The translations under genes were made by a program, and so were the position numbers. Below are positions 34,672 to 44,112 of a stretch of DNA of 64,000 nt, in pieces; within the stretch, counting starts at the first letter, position 1; every line of letters begins with the position of its first letter. The stretch spans positions 62,001-126,000 of the forward strand of contig NZ_JANIOA010000008.1 of the NCBI RefSeq assembly GCF_025175675.1, written 5' to 3'. The notes below the pieces were generated by a model. That model had not been told where the DNA came from. It ran no database searches and saw only the letters and a program-made list of their open reading frames with translations. This DNA comes from Sedimenticola hydrogenitrophicus (GTDB lineage: Bacteria; Pseudomonadota; Gammaproteobacteria; Chromatiales; Chromatiaceae).

Positions 34672-36069
34672 ATGACGCAAAAGCACTACGACACCCTGGT
34701 TATCGGCAGCGGTCCCGGCGGCGAAGGCGCCGCCATGAAACTGACCAAGTCGGGCCAGAAGATCGCCATTGTCGAGAAACACGACAAGGTCGGCGGTGGC
34801 TGCACCCACTGGGGCACCATCCCCAGCAAGGCGCTGCGCCACAACATCTCCATGATGGTGGATTACAAGCGCAACCCGCTGTTTCAGCACACCGTGGAAC
34901 AAGTTAACGTGGACTACCCGCGCATGCTGCGGGTGGCGGACTCGGTCATCCAGGAGCAGGTGAGCACTCGCTATCGCTACTACTCCCGCAACAACGTGGA
35001 TATCTTCTACGGAATCGCGACATTTGTTGACGAGCACACCCTGAACATCCTGCACTTCGACGGCTCCGCCGAACGGGTGACGGCAGATCATTTCGTGATC
35101 GCCACCGGCTCCTCCCCCTATCACCCGGAGGATGTCGATTTCTCCCACCCCCGGGTGCATGACAGCGACACCATCCTGTCACTGAAGCACACCCCGAAAT
35201 CCCTGACCGTGTATGGGGCGGGGGTGATCGGCTGCGAATACGCCTCCATCTTCTGCAATCTGGACGTCAAGGTGAACCTGGTGGACACCCGCGACCGCCT
35301 GCTCTCGTTCCTGGATGACGAGATCACCGACGCCCTCAGCTACCATCTGCGCAACCAGGGGGTGGTAATCCGCAACAACGAGGAGTACACCCGGGTGGAA
35401 GCGCTAGACGACGGCGTGGTGCTGCACTGCAAATCCGGAAAAAAGTTTAAGACGGACATCCTACTCTGGGCCAACGGCCGCTCCGGCAACACCAGCGGCA
35501 TGGGACTGGAGGAGATCGGCGTCCGCATCAACCACCGGGGGCAGATCGAGGTCAATGAAAAATACCAGACCGACCAGGCACATATCTTCGCCGCCGGCGA
35601 CGTGGCGGGACCGCCGGGACTGGCCAGCGCCAGTTACGACCAGGGTCGTTTCGTCGGCGCCCAGATCAGTGCCGGAAAGTGCGATTGGAGCCTGATCGAA
35701 CAGTTCCCCACCGGCATCTACACCAACCCGGAGATCAGCTCCCTGGGAAAAAGCGAGCGGGAACTAACGGAACAGCAGGTGCCCTACGAGGTGGGGCACG
35801 CCATGTTCAAGAGCATCGCCCGGGCACAGATCACCGGGCATACCGTGGGCATGCTGAAGATCCTGTTTCACCGCGAGACCTTCGAGATCCTCGGTATTCA
35901 CTGTTTCGGCGAGACCGCCGCGGAGATCATCCACATCGGCCAGGCCATCATGTCCCAGAAGGGGAGCGCCAACAGCCTGCTCTACTTTACCGAGACCACC
36001 TTCAACTACCCGACCATGGCCGAGGCCTATCGGGTGGCGGCACTGAACGGCCTGAACCGCATCTTCTAA
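34672..36069 (+). CDS. sthA: Soluble pyridine nucleotide transhydrogenase
   Basis: A 465-aa FAD protein. The N-terminus has [19 protein letters not shown] and [17 protein letters not shown]; the Thr in CTHWGT replaces the second redox Cys of related disulfide reductases, as is normal for SthA. The NAD-binding motif is [13 protein letters not shown] and the C-terminal interface has [16 protein letters not shown]. SthA transfers electrons between NADPH and NAD+ in the cytoplasm. Length matches E. coli SthA (466 aa). Confidence 0.95.
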   Translation: MTQKHYDTLVIGSGPGGEGAAMKLTKSGQKIAIVEKHDKVGGGCTHWGTIPSKALRHNISMMVDYKRNPLFQHTVEQVNVDYPRMLRVADSVIQEQVSTRYRYYSRNNVDIFYGIATFVDEHTLNILHFDGSAERVTADHFVIATGSSPYHPEDVDFSHPRVHDSDTILSLKHTPKSLTVYGAGVIGCEYASIFCNLDVKVNLVDTRDRLLSFLDDEITDALSYHLRNQGVVIRNNEEYTRVEALDDGVVLHCKSGKKFKTDILLWANGRSGNTSGMGLEEIGVRINHRGQIEVNEKYQTDQAHIFAAGDVAGPPGLASASYDQGRFVGAQISAGKCDWSLIEQFPTGIYTNPEISSLGKSERELTEQQVPYEVGHAMFKSIARAQITGHTVGMLKILFHRETFEILGIHCFGETAAEIIHIGQAIMSQKGSANSLLYFTETTFNYPTMAEAYRVAALNGLNRIF

Positions 36070-36275
36070 CTCAAGTTTCGGAGTTCAGTTCCAGACACCG
36101 GGTGGGCCACCCCCTTGCCGGGACACGCTGTGAATACGTCCCTGTACGCTCGGCGTCGGCATGGCATCCTCGGCTCCGTAAACGGTACATCCCTGTACCA
36201 CTCCTCCTGCCTCCGATGGTCCCGGCAAGGGGGTAGCCCGCCCTGAACGACGCCTTTTGAACTCCGAAACTTGAG
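36070..36275. repeat. 206-bp palindromic element directly after sthA
   Basis: CTCAAGTTTCGGAGTTCA (36070-36087) is mirrored by TGAACTCCGAAACTTGAG ending at 36275. CCCCTTGCCGGGAC and GTCCCGGCAAGGGGG form a second stem inside. The centre (36164-36206) is shared with 44310-44352 and 56649-56691. It begins one base after the sthA stop and may act as its terminator. Confidence 0.85.
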
Positions 36276-36297
36276 TTCTAATCCCCCACCGGCTCGA

Positions 36298-37140
36298 TCA
36301 GGCGTCGATCCGCCGCAGCCGCCGGACGGCGCCGGGGTGCCCCTGGGCGGCCGCCTTGCGGTACCAGCGGATGGCCTGCCGCGGGTCCTGCTGGCCGCCG
36401 CGCCCGATGCGGAACATCTCCGCCAGATTGTACTGGGCCATGGGATCGCCGTGCAGGGCCGCCTCGCGGTACCAGTTGATCGCCTCCAGCGGATCCGCCT
36501 CCACGCCCAGGCCCTGGTCATACAGATACCCCAGGTTGACCTGGGCATAGCCGTAACCCTGCCGGGCCGCCAGGGTCAGCCAGTGCAGCGCCTGGGCATA
36601 ATCGCGCGCCACCCCGTCACCGGTGCGATACATATCCCCCAGGCAGTTGCGCGCCGCGGCATGCCCCTGCTCGGCCGCCCGGCGGTACCACTCTGCCGCC
36701 TGCGCCTGATTTCTCGCCAGTCCCAGCCCCTGATCATAACAGCGCGCCAGGCGGTACTGGGCCTCGGTATCGCCCTGCTCGGCCGCCTTGCGGAACCAGT
36801 GCACAGCCTGGCTGGGGTTGCCCTGAACGCCGATCCCCTCGTTGTAGAGCACAGCCAGGTTGTACTGGGCGTCCGCCAGTCCCTGGTTGGCGGCCCGCTG
36901 ATACCAGGCGACGGCCTTGGCGAGATCCCGGGCGATCCCTTCGCCCCGGTCGAACAGCACCGCCAGTCCATATTGCGCCTGGGCGTCACCCGCCTCGGCC
37001 AGCTGAGACCAACAACGGCAGGCCTCCTCGTAGGCGCGCCGCGCATAGGCGGCCACCCCCTGCTCATAAGAGGGTCCATCCTGCCGCACAACCGCAGGGT
37101 CATCCTCATCCCGTGATATGGAACGCCGCGGAGAGAGCAT
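36298..37140 (-). CDS. Sel1-repeat protein
   Basis: A 280-aa protein of about seven Sel1-type repeats of 36 residues (for example AQYNLAVLYNEGIGVQGNPS and AVHWFRKAAEQGD). There is no signal peptide (MLSPRRSISRDEDDPAVV), so it is probably cytoplasmic. Sel1 repeats are helical protein-binding scaffolds. The gene stands alone, convergent with sthA, and its partner is unknown. Confidence 0.88.
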   Translation of the reverse strand: MLSPRRSISRDEDDPAVVRQDGPSYEQGVAAYARRAYEEACRCWSQLAEAGDAQAQYGLAVLFDRGEGIARDLAKAVAWYQRAANQGLADAQYNLAVLYNEGIGVQGNPSQAVHWFRKAAEQGDTEAQYRLARCYDQGLGLARNQAQAAEWYRRAAEQGHAAARNCLGDMYRTGDGVARDYAQALHWLTLAARQGYGYAQVNLGYLYDQGLGVEADPLEAINWYREAALHGDPMAQYNLAEMFRIGRGGQQDPRQAIRWYRKAAAQGHPGAVRRLRRIDA

Positions 37141-37922
37141 CCCGGAAACTCCTTGAAGATTAAAAAACGGCGTAGTATCCCACGAAAAGCGGCGCGTTTC
37201 CCGCCCGGGATCATTTATCCAGCAATTCTAAATTTGCCGAGGCTTAGCCTCAGCATCTTTCGGCAGGGATTCATTTTTAGCCGCGAATGAACGCAAATAA
37301 ACTCGAATAAATTTACTACGATCCCCTCCGGTGGTTTGATGGGCGCCAGAGCGGTGAGGCATAGCGGGCAAATTAATTGATACCGAGCATAATGGGCGGG
37401 ACCCTGGAGAACCACGGATTCACACAGATAAACACGGATTCAGAATTCTGAGCCCTATCTGTGTGAATCCGTGTCCATCCGTGGTTCCTCACTAGCCGGG
37501 GCGGGGATAACGAAACGGCTATTGAAAGCCTTACTTGGAATTGCCGTCGTTTACCCGCCGGTTGCTGAAGATCCGAACGCGAGTACCAGTTATCCACAAT
37601 TCCTGTGGATAAGACTGTGGAAAAGTTGCTGATATCCGCCCGGACGGCCTGTCCGTCAAACTACAATATTAATTTGGGTAGTTTTTGTACAATTTTTAAT
37701 CCATATTAAAATCAAACAGTTATAACGAACACTCCGACAACCGGGAGGCCGGACCGAAAACCATCCTGAAAATTCTCAGCGATCCGGCACGGTGTTAGCA
37801 AACTCTCAAGCGGACAATGACTTAGCGACTAATCCAGACAAATATCACTCCCCGGATCCGGCCCGGGACGAAATCCTCACCCGGGGAAGCCACATCTGGC
37901 CAATCACTGGTAGAATAGCCGG
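37141..37922. repeat. Long intergenic region with palindrome (37409-37487) and AT-rich part
   Basis: GAACCACGGATTCACACAGA at 37409 is mirrored by TCTGTGTGAATCCGTG and CCGTGGTTC ending at 37487, with a GAATTC centre. The DnaA-box cluster at 37590-37624 and an AT-rich stretch (37660-37725) follow. No convincing gene is seen. Confidence 0.7.
37590..37624. other. Cluster of three DnaA boxes next to an AT-rich stretch
   Basis: TTATCCACA (37590-37598) and its exact reverse complement TGTGGATAA (37604-37612) are perfect DnaA boxes. TGTGGAAAA (37616-37624) has one mismatch. An AT-rich stretch begins about 35 bp further on. No dnaA, gidA or parAB gene is near, so this could be a DnaA titration or control site rather than oriC. 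Confidence 0.5.
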
Positions 37923-38366
37923 ATGTCACCGTCCGCAATCCCATTCTGGGCCCACAAGTCCCTCTCACAAATGACCCCCGAAGAGTGGGAGTCGCTGTGC
38001 GACGGCTGCGCCAAATGTTGCCTGCACCGCTTTGAAGATGAAGAGACCCGGGAGATTCAGTTCACCAACGTCTGCTGCCGTTATCTGGACCAGTCCGTTT
38101 GCCGCTGCAGCGACTATCCCAACCGCTCGATCAATGTGCCCGACTGCGTCAGCATCACCCTGGAGGTGTTGGAGGACCCCTACTGGCTCCCCGAGAGCTG
38201 CGCCTACCGGTTACTGGCGGAAGGGAAACCGCTGCCGGAATGGCATCCGCTGGTCTCCGGAACCGGGGAGACGGTCATCTACAGTGGCAATTCAGTGGGC
38301 GGACGGGTGATCAGTGAGCTGCAGGCCGACGACCTGGATCACCACATTATCGACTGGATCAGATAA
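37923..38366 (+). CDS. YcgN family cysteine-cluster protein
   Basis: A 147-aa protein. FWAHKSLSQMTPEEWESLCD and GCAKCCLHRFEDEET are the signature of the YcgN (UPF0260) family, with further cysteines in NVCCRYLD, VCRCSDY, PDCVSI and ESCAYR. They probably bind a metal or iron-sulfur cluster. The function is unknown. It is 21 bp upstream of the DUF3549 gene and in the same direction. Confidence 0.9.
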   Translation: MSPSAIPFWAHKSLSQMTPEEWESLCDGCAKCCLHRFEDEETREIQFTNVCCRYLDQSVCRCSDYPNRSINVPDCVSITLEVLEDPYWLPESCAYRLLAEGKPLPEWHPLVSGTGETVIYSGNSVGGRVISELQADDLDHHIIDWIR

Positions 38367-38387
38367 CCGCAGAGCGGCGAGACTCCC

Positions 38388-39446
38388 GTGGAACCGATCA
38401 GCACCATTACCGAATTCCTGGAAACCAGCGGCGCCCGACTGCGCTTTTTTGACATGGGGCGCCGAGTGGACAAGCTCCCCCGCGATCGCTTCCTGCAGTT
38501 CGAAAAGACCGAGATCCCCTACCCCTACCCGCTGCAGCGGCAGGCCTGGTTTGCCCTGCTGTTCCACGACAAAAGCGCTCGGCAGGAGCCGCTGATCTGG
38601 TTCCTGCGCCTGCCGCTGGACGAACAGGGCCGACTGCTGCAGGCGGCCCGCGACGATTTCATGCACCGCCTGATCGAGCGGATCGGCGAAAGGGTGCAGG
38701 CGGACAATGAAGATCAGCAACTGGATGCCGCGCTGCAGGACAACCCCTACAGCTTCAAGCCGAAGGAAGAGCGCATGGCGGTGTTCCATGCCCGGGTCTC
38801 CCGTCTGCTGAACGCCCCGCCCTCCCGCTTTTATGCGTATGCACAGCAGTACATTTCCGGCCAGCCCGGTTGGGAGCAGTGGTCCTTCGTCGGCTATCAG
38901 GGCATCGCCGATCTGGCGGCCCGGCTGGATCAGGATGACAACGAGACCGCCCTGGTCAAGGCCATTCCCGAGCTGCCGATCCAGCCCCTGGTCGCCCTCT
39001 GCCACTGCCTGGAGAATGAGACCACCTCCCCGGGAATAACCGAGGCCCTGCTCGACCGGGTCGTGCAGGAGCTGCAGCAGACCAACCCCGAACCCGGCCT
39101 GCTGGCGGCCGCCATCCGCGGCAGCGCCCGCTCCGCCGCGCCGGGGCCACAACGGACCCTGATCAAGCGGATTCTCTCCGCCCCGGCCGGCAACCATATA
39201 GAGATCCTGAGCGCCGTCTCCGGGCGCGCCTGGGAACAGCTGCTGGACGCCGAGCTGCGCCGGCTGTTTCTGGAGCGCCTGGCCGAGAACAGTGCCGGTC
39301 AGGAGGCGTTCAACCTCTGCATGGCCGATCTGCTCTACCTGCCGGGCATGCGCCAGCCGATCCTGGCCGCGGTCCGCGACCCCGGCCGTTCGGCACCGCT
39401 TTCGTGCGCGATCGGCGCCCTGTTCCAGGGTGTCACGCCGGGCTAG
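38388..39446 (+). CDS. DUF3549 family protein
   Basis: A 352-aa soluble protein whose start (TITEFLETSGARLRFFDMGR, RVDKLPRDRF) and later FEKTEIPYPYPLQRQAWFAL are typical of DUF3549, a family of gammaproteobacteria without assigned function. Length is as expected (about 345 aa). It has an alpha-helical C-terminal half. It probably shares a transcript with the YcgN gene. Confidence 0.85.
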   Translation: MEPISTITEFLETSGARLRFFDMGRRVDKLPRDRFLQFEKTEIPYPYPLQRQAWFALLFHDKSARQEPLIWFLRLPLDEQGRLLQAARDDFMHRLIERIGERVQADNEDQQLDAALQDNPYSFKPKEERMAVFHARVSRLLNAPPSRFYAYAQQYISGQPGWEQWSFVGYQGIADLAARLDQDDNETALVKAIPELPIQPLVALCHCLENETTSPGITEALLDRVVQELQQTNPEPGLLAAAIRGSARSAAPGPQRTLIKRILSAPAGNHIEILSAVSGRAWEQLLDAELRRLFLERLAENSAGQEAFNLCMADLLYLPGMRQPILAAVRDPGRSAPLSCAIGALFQGVTPG

Positions 39447-39727
39447 CCCACATAAGTCCACATAAGTGGGACGGAGTGCATCCTACACGCGTGCCCATCG
39501 GTATCTGTGGCTGAAGGGTAGGGACAGCAGGGCGGGAAAGAGTACCCTCTAGCTGAACGACGGAACCCGCAACCTCACCGCCACACCGCCACACCGCCAC
39601 ACCGCCACACTGCCACACCGCCACACCGCCACCAATCGCCGGCTAAAACCACAACAAAAACCAGTTAAATCAGTCAGTTCTGGCAAAAAATAATTTCGCG
39701 GCGGAAACCATGTCCTATGCTTAAGGT
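39447..39727. repeat. Intergenic gap with octamer tandem repeat (39576-39631)
   Basis: Seven head-to-tail units of CACCGCCA lie at 39576-39631; the fifth is CACTGCCA. The array length (56 bp) could vary between strains by slippage. AGTGGGAC and short inverted strings precede it. No gene is seen. Confidence 0.85.
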
Positions 39728-40138
39728 ATGTCACACCTTTATCTGTCCCAACACCTGCGCGATCAGCTGGGACTGCTGGCCAGTCTCGCGTATCCGCATG
39801 AGACCTGTGGCGTCCTGTTCGGCAAGCAGGTACAGGGACATATCTCGGTGCATAAAGTGGAGCAGGTGGCCTACCCGAACCAGATGGAAGGCGACTTTCA
39901 CCTGGAACTGCTCAACCAGCAGCAGCTTGACCGCAAAACCCGACAGCAGGGGCTGGAGATCGTCGGCATCTGGCGCGCCCTGCCGGACCACAGCCATGTC
40001 CCCTCAGAGAATGAACGGCACCTGGTCACCCCCGGCCACTCCTACCTGATCGCCTCCGTCACCCCGGGGGGAATCGCGGAGCTACGTTCCTGGCGTCTCA
40101 GCAGCAACCGGTTCGAAGAGGAGGACCTGGTCTCCTGA
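39728..40138 (+). CDS. JAB/Mov34-fold protein with lost metal ligands
   Basis: A 136-aa protein of the JAMM fold (LASLAYPHETCGVLFGKQ at the start, SYLIASVTPGGIAELRSWRL at the end). Active JAMM peptidases have H-S-H-P-D-H and a downstream S-x-x-D. Here the same place reads IWRALPDHSHVPSENERHL: both His of the HxH pair are replaced (Arg and Leu), and the Asp is Glu. The catalytic Glu near the start is kept (HETCG). It is therefore probably not an active zinc peptidase and may bind a partner instead. It is convergent with msrB. Confidence 0.8.
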   Translation: MSHLYLSQHLRDQLGLLASLAYPHETCGVLFGKQVQGHISVHKVEQVAYPNQMEGDFHLELLNQQQLDRKTRQQGLEIVGIWRALPDHSHVPSENERHLVTPGHSYLIASVTPGGIAELRSWRLSSNRFEEEDLVS

Positions 40139-40151
40139 CTTTCACCTGGGC

Positions 40152-40757
40152 TTACCGATCCCCCAGATAGGCCGGGTAGCCGGCGGCGACCAACTCCTCG
40201 CGGGGAATGAAGTGCAGGGCCGCCGAGTTGACGCAGTATCTGAGTCCGGTCGGCTCCGGACCATCGTTGAACACGTGGCCCAGATGGGAGTCGCCGTAAC
40301 GGCTGCGCACCTCGGTACGCGGCAGGATCAGTTTGAAGTCGATCTTCTCCACCAGGGCGTCCGGGGTGATCGGACGGGTAAAACTGGGCCAGCCGGTTCC
40401 CGACCTGAACTTGTCGCGGGAGGAGAACAGCGGCTCACCGGTCACCACATCGACATAGATCCCCTCGCGCTTCTCATCCCAGTAGGCATTATCGAATGGT
40501 TTTTCGGTGGCCTCCTCCTGGGTGACCCGGTACTGCAGCGGCGTCAGCTGCCGGCGCAGCTGGACATCCGACGGCTTCGCATAACGCCGGCCAGCTTCCG
40601 CGACGGCGGTCAGATCCCGCTTCGGTTCTTCGCCCCGGCTCTTCTCCAGGTAAGGGTCGCGATCCGCGTTGTCGCCAGGGAAGCTGTCGCTCCCCGCGTT
40701 CACCCAAAGGGTTGTGGCCACCGCGGCCAGGGCTATGCCCACCAGATATCCTCTCAT
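40152..40757 (-). CDS. msrB: Periplasmic peptide-methionine (R)-S-oxide reductase
   Basis: A 201-aa MsrB with an N-terminal signal ([20 protein letters not shown], residues 4-23), so it probably acts in the periplasm. The catalytic region [14 protein letters not shown] and the active-site Cys in [13 protein letters not shown] are present, as is [16 protein letters not shown]. The two CxxC zinc pairs of E. coli MsrB are missing ([11 protein letters not shown]), so it is of the zinc-free type. It repairs methionine oxidised by reactive oxygen or halogen species. A divergent LysR gene lies about 190 bp away. Confidence 0.92.
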   Translation of the reverse strand: MRGYLVGIALAAVATTLWVNAGSDSFPGDNADRDPYLEKSRGEEPKRDLTAVAEAGRRYAKPSDVQLRRQLTPLQYRVTQEEATEKPFDNAYWDEKREGIYVDVVTGEPLFSSRDKFRSGTGWPSFTRPITPDALVEKIDFKLILPRTEVRSRYGDSHLGHVFNDGPEPTGLRYCVNSAALHFIPREELVAAGYPAYLGDR

Positions 40758-40946
40758 CTCTCTGCTCCTTAGCGGATTGGTCGTCTGCTTACACAGACCC
40801 CGGCCGCGCCGGGTTTGTTTCAGCCGTTATAAAACCGTGACATTTCACCTTGCGAGCGGCAGGAATCCCACCGCCGGTGGCCGAATTGCATTCGATGCTG
40901 CGAAGTGTCATGCTCCGGAAAATCCCATTATTCCCGAGCCTTAGGC

Positions 40947-41798
40947 ATGGATATCGCACTGCTCAGAACTTTTCTGGAGGTGGCCAAGGTGCGCCATTTC
41001 GGCAAGGCGGCGGAGACGCTCTGCGTCACCCAGTCCGCCGTCAGCGCGCGCATCAAACAGCTTGAGTCGACCCTGGGCGTAGATCTGTTCATCCGCAAAC
41101 GCGGCGACATCCAGTTGACCCTCGCCGGCAACCGGCTGCAGCGCCATGCCGAGACCATCGTCAAGGGGTGGGCGCGGGCGCGCCAGGATATCGCCATGGA
41201 GTCCTCACTCTCCGACTCCATTGCCATCGGCTGCATGAATGACCTCTGGGACATTCTGCTGAAGGGGCTATGCCTGCAGCTGGCCCATCAGGCCCCGGAG
41301 ATGCTGCTGCAGGTGGAGATCCTGACCCGCGAGACCCTGGTGCAGCGACTCACCTCCGGTCTGCTCGATCTGGTGTTCATGTTTGAACCGCCGCAGATGT
41401 CCGAGTTGAGCATCAGCAAGGTGATGGAGGTCCCGCTGGTCATGGTCTCCTCCCGACAGGGGCTTTGCGCCGCCGATGCGGTACACTCCGGCTACACCCT
41501 GGTGGACTGGGGCAACAGTTTTGCCAGCCTGCACGCCGAATACTTTCCCGATGCGGCGGTGCCGATGATGCGCACCGGATCGGGCGGGCTGGCCTATGAC
41601 CTGATCCGGCAACAGGGCGGCACCGCCTATCTTGCCGAACAGATGGTGGCCGGGGCACTGGAACAGGGCCAGCTGTTCCGGGTCGCGGACGCACCGGTGA
41701 TCGAGCGGCAGGTTTATCGGGTCGTACGCCCCGAGAGCGAACACCGCAAACCGATCAGGAGCGCGCTTGCCTGTCTGCAGGCGGCGGGGGTCTGTTAG
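40947..41798 (+). CDS. LysR-family regulator, HdfR type
   Basis: A 283-aa regulator. The N-terminal helix-turn-helix (LLRTFLEVAKVRHFGKAAET, TLCVTQSAVSARIKQLE) and the VDLFIRKRGDIQLTLAGNRL segment are closest to HdfR of E. coli. The effector domain follows (VEILTRETLVQRLTSGLLDL). The start at 40947 (MDIALLRTF) fits other LysR proteins; the open frame reaches 14 codons further up. It is divergent from msrB and might control it. The inducer is unknown. Confidence 0.88.
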   Translation: MDIALLRTFLEVAKVRHFGKAAETLCVTQSAVSARIKQLESTLGVDLFIRKRGDIQLTLAGNRLQRHAETIVKGWARARQDIAMESSLSDSIAIGCMNDLWDILLKGLCLQLAHQAPEMLLQVEILTRETLVQRLTSGLLDLVFMFEPPQMSELSISKVMEVPLVMVSSRQGLCAADAVHSGYTLVDWGNSFASLHAEYFPDAAVPMMRTGSGGLAYDLIRQQGGTAYLAEQMVAGALEQGQLFRVADAPVIERQVYRVVRPESEHRKPIRSALACLQAAGVC

Positions 41799-42063
41799 TT
41801 TTCCAGGTAGCGGGTCCATCCCGGGGAATGGGGTCGGAGTCACGCTGCCCGGAGCAAGAAGAATTTCCCATCAAGGGAATGGGGTCGGAGTCAAGCCGCC
41901 CGAACAAGAAGAATTTCGCTTCGCCGGTGCGCGGCTTGACTCCGACCCCGGTGTGGTTTCGCGGATTTATAAACGATATTCGACCCTGGCTGGCTCATCA
42001 GGAAGGCTGATGGGATGGGTTGAAGATACCGGTACGACGAGGCGCGTACCGGCATCGCCGAAA
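41799..42063. repeat. Intergenic repeats with GGGGTCGGAGTCA motif (41825-41945)
   Basis: GGAATGGGGTCGGAGTCA occurs at 41825 and again at about 41877, with AAGAAGAATTTC after each. TTGACTCCGACCCC at about 41935 is the inverted form. Such strings often mark dispersed repeats of the REP type. A related GTCAAATTTGACTCCGAC string occurs at 62413-62438. Confidence 0.7.
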
Positions 42064-42252
42064 TCAGAAAAAATCCGACTGTTTATCGGTATTCCTGCGG
42101 GGACTGCTGGGTTTGCGCGCACCCTCTTTGTCACGCATCGTAGAGCGCTTGCTTCTGCCCCCATCACTCTGTTTACGGTTCTTATGATGCACTTTATCAG
42201 ACCATTCGCCGAGGTCGTCATCATAATCATCCCTATCGGAACGTCTACTCAC
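42064..42252 (-). CDS. 62-aa highly charged small protein
   Basis: Starts with GTG at 42252, with GGAG 9 bases upstream. The product is very hydrophilic (SRRSDRDDYDDDLGEWSDKV, then Lys/Arg-rich to TDKQSDFF). It is probably disordered and may bind nucleic acid. A second small acidic protein is encoded 190 bp downstream on the same strand. No family is recognised; it could be a chance frame. Confidence 0.45.
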   Translation of the reverse strand: MSRRSDRDDYDDDLGEWSDKVHHKNRKQSDGGRSKRSTMRDKEGARKPSSPRRNTDKQSDFF

Positions 42253-42439
42253 TGTCAGATCTCCAACAAATATTGGCTAGAAATTGATGGTCAGGTGATA
42301 TTTTTTACTGCGAAATGGATCGAAATAACAACTTAAAAATTTTATGGCATATTCAACGTGGCGGCCTGCTCCGGCTAATTAACCCTCTATATTCCAGGCC
42401 GGACGGGCGGCCAGACCGGCAGTTGGGCCGGCAAAACAG

Positions 42440-42625
42440 TCAATCAAAGCCATTGAAGTCGGGATCGCCCAACAGCTGTCGCAGCCGGCGCAGCTCCATT
42501 AGCTGCTCCACCCGGCGCCTTGCCTCCGGCGAACTCTTCTTCGTCTTTGATGAGATATATTCCAGATCGGACTCCTCCTCGGATTCCAGATCATCATCAT
42601 CCAGAACATCATCTACCGTATTCAT
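42440..42625 (-). CDS. 61-aa PA3496-like small protein
   Basis: An acidic N-terminal half (VDDVLDDDDLESEEESDLEY) is followed by a basic helix (PEARRRVEQLMELRRLRQLL) and the end GDPDFNGFD. This layout matches the PA3496 family of small proteins described as putative envelope-integrity proteins. The ATG at 42625 lies in a normal spacing from the trhP region. The function is unknown. Confidence 0.7.
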   Translation of the reverse strand: MNTVDDVLDDDDLESEEESDLEYISSKTKKSSPEARRRVEQLMELRRLRQLLGDPDFNGFD

Positions 42626-42789
42626 TCATGCCTAACTCACGCAAATAAAAGAGGCACAGTAATTACTCCCAGTGACCGGGAGAGGTAAAGTTAATATTTT
42701 TTGTCGTGAGGATGAAAATAATTGATCGATGGCCGCGCCATCGCGGCCTGCTTTCCGCGACCGGGGAGGTCCCATGACTGGGGCAATAT

Positions 42790-44112
42790 CTAGCCGATGG
42801 GGTGACCCTGCTCCTCAAGCAGGCGGGTGATGAGCCCCATCCGCACATCGTCCCGGGGCAGCCGGGCCTTGACCACATAGCCACCACCGGGGGCCTCGGT
42901 CATGGGATTGCCGTGCTGGTCCTCCAGCGCATCCAGGATGAACTGCCGGTTACCGGCCGGTGTCAGCAACTCCAGCCGGTCACCCACGGCAAACTTGTTC
43001 TTCACGTCCAGCCACACCTTGCCCTCCCCGGCATCCTCGGCCAGCACCTCGGCCACGAACTGCTGGCGGGCGCTACGGGAGGAGTTATCCCGGTAGGATT
43101 GCAGCTCCTGGCTTTCATGGCGCTGATAGAAACCGTCGGTATAGCCGCGACTGGAGAGATTCTCCAGCTCGCCCATCAGCTCGGGACGAAACGGCCGCCC
43201 GGCGACCGCGTCATCGATCGCCTGCCGGTAGATCTGGGTGGTACGGGCGGTGTAGTAGTGGGACTTGGTGCGGCCCTCGATCTTCAGGCAGTCGACCCCG
43301 ATCTGGACCAGCCGGTGAATATGCTCCACCGCCCGAAGGTCCTTGGAGTTCATTATATAGGTGCCCTGCTCATCCTCGAAGATCGGCATGTACTCCCCGG
43401 GCCGCTCCTTCTCTTCCAGCAGATAGACACTGTCGGCCGCCGGGTGGCGCGGCTGGCCCGACTGCGCCACCCCGGTCAGCTCTTCCCCCGCGGCGGTCTG
43501 CCCCACCTTGTACTCCCAGCGGCAGGAGTTGGTGCAGCTGCCCTGGTTGGCGTCGCGATGGTTGAAATAACCCGACAGCAGGCAGCGCCCGGAGTAGGCG
43601 ATGCAGAGCGCGCCATGCACGAACACCTCCAGCTCCATCTCCGGGCAGGCCTGGCGGATCTCCTCCACCTCATCCAGGGAGAGTTCCCGGGAGAGGATCA
43701 CCCGGGTCAGGCCCACCTGCTGCCAGAACCGGACCGAGGCAGCATTCACCGTGTTCTCCTGGACCGAGAGATGCACCGGCAGCTCCGGCCAGCGCTCGCG
43801 CACCAGCATGATCAGGCCGGGATCGGACATGATCAGGGCGTCCGGTCCCATGGCGACCACCGGCTCGATGTCCTGCATGAAGGTCTTCAGTTTCGCGCCG
43901 TGGGGCATCAGGTTGCAGGCCAGGAAGAACTGCTTGTCCTGATCGTGGGCCTCGGCGATGCCGATGGCCAGGTTCTCCTCCATGAAATCGTTATTGCGCA
44001 CCCGCAGGCTGTAGCGGGGCATCCCGGCATAGACCGCGTCGGCGCCATAGGCGAAGGCGTAGCGCATGTTCTTCAGGGTTCCCGCGGGGGAGAGCAGTTC
44101 GGGTCGTTTCAT
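42790..44112 (-). CDS. trhP: tRNA hydroxylation protein, U32 peptidase family
   Basis: A 440-aa protein very like E. coli YegQ/TrhP: RPELLSPAGTLKNMRYAFAY, GADAVYAGMPRYSLRVRNND, VFVHGALCIAYSGRCLLSGY and NQGSCTNSCRWEYKVG are near-identical family segments. The cysteines in these motifs bind an iron-sulfur cluster. TrhP takes part in prephenate-dependent hydroxylation of U34 in certain tRNAs. A C-terminal domain (about residues 380-440) is present as usual. Confidence 0.95.
   Translation of the reverse strand: MKRPELLSPAGTLKNMRYAFAYGADAVYAGMPRYSLRVRNNDFMEENLAIGIAEAHDQDKQFFLACNLMPHGAKLKTFMQDIEPVVAMGPDALIMSDPGLIMLVRERWPELPVHLSVQENTVNAASVRFWQQVGLTRVILSRELSLDEVEEIRQACPEMELEVFVHGALCIAYSGRCLLSGYFNHRDANQGSCTNSCRWEYKVGQTAAGEELTGVAQSGQPRHPAADSVYLLEEKERPGEYMPIFEDEQGTYIMNSKDLRAVEHIHRLVQIGVDCLKIEGRTKSHYYTARTTQIYRQAIDDAVAGRPFRPELMGELENLSSRGYTDGFYQRHESQELQSYRDNSSRSARQQFVAEVLAEDAGEGKVWLDVKNKFAVGDRLELLTPAGNRQFILDALEDQHGNPMTEAPGGGYVVKARLPRDDVRMGLITRLLEEQGHPIG

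Noticed and set aside
37590-37624. Chromosomal origin oriC
   Set aside because: Only three boxes, no replication genes nearby and no skew data, so it is reported only as a DnaA-box cluster.
39576-39631. CRISPR array
   Set aside because: Units are 8 bp with no spacers; it is a simple tandem repeat.
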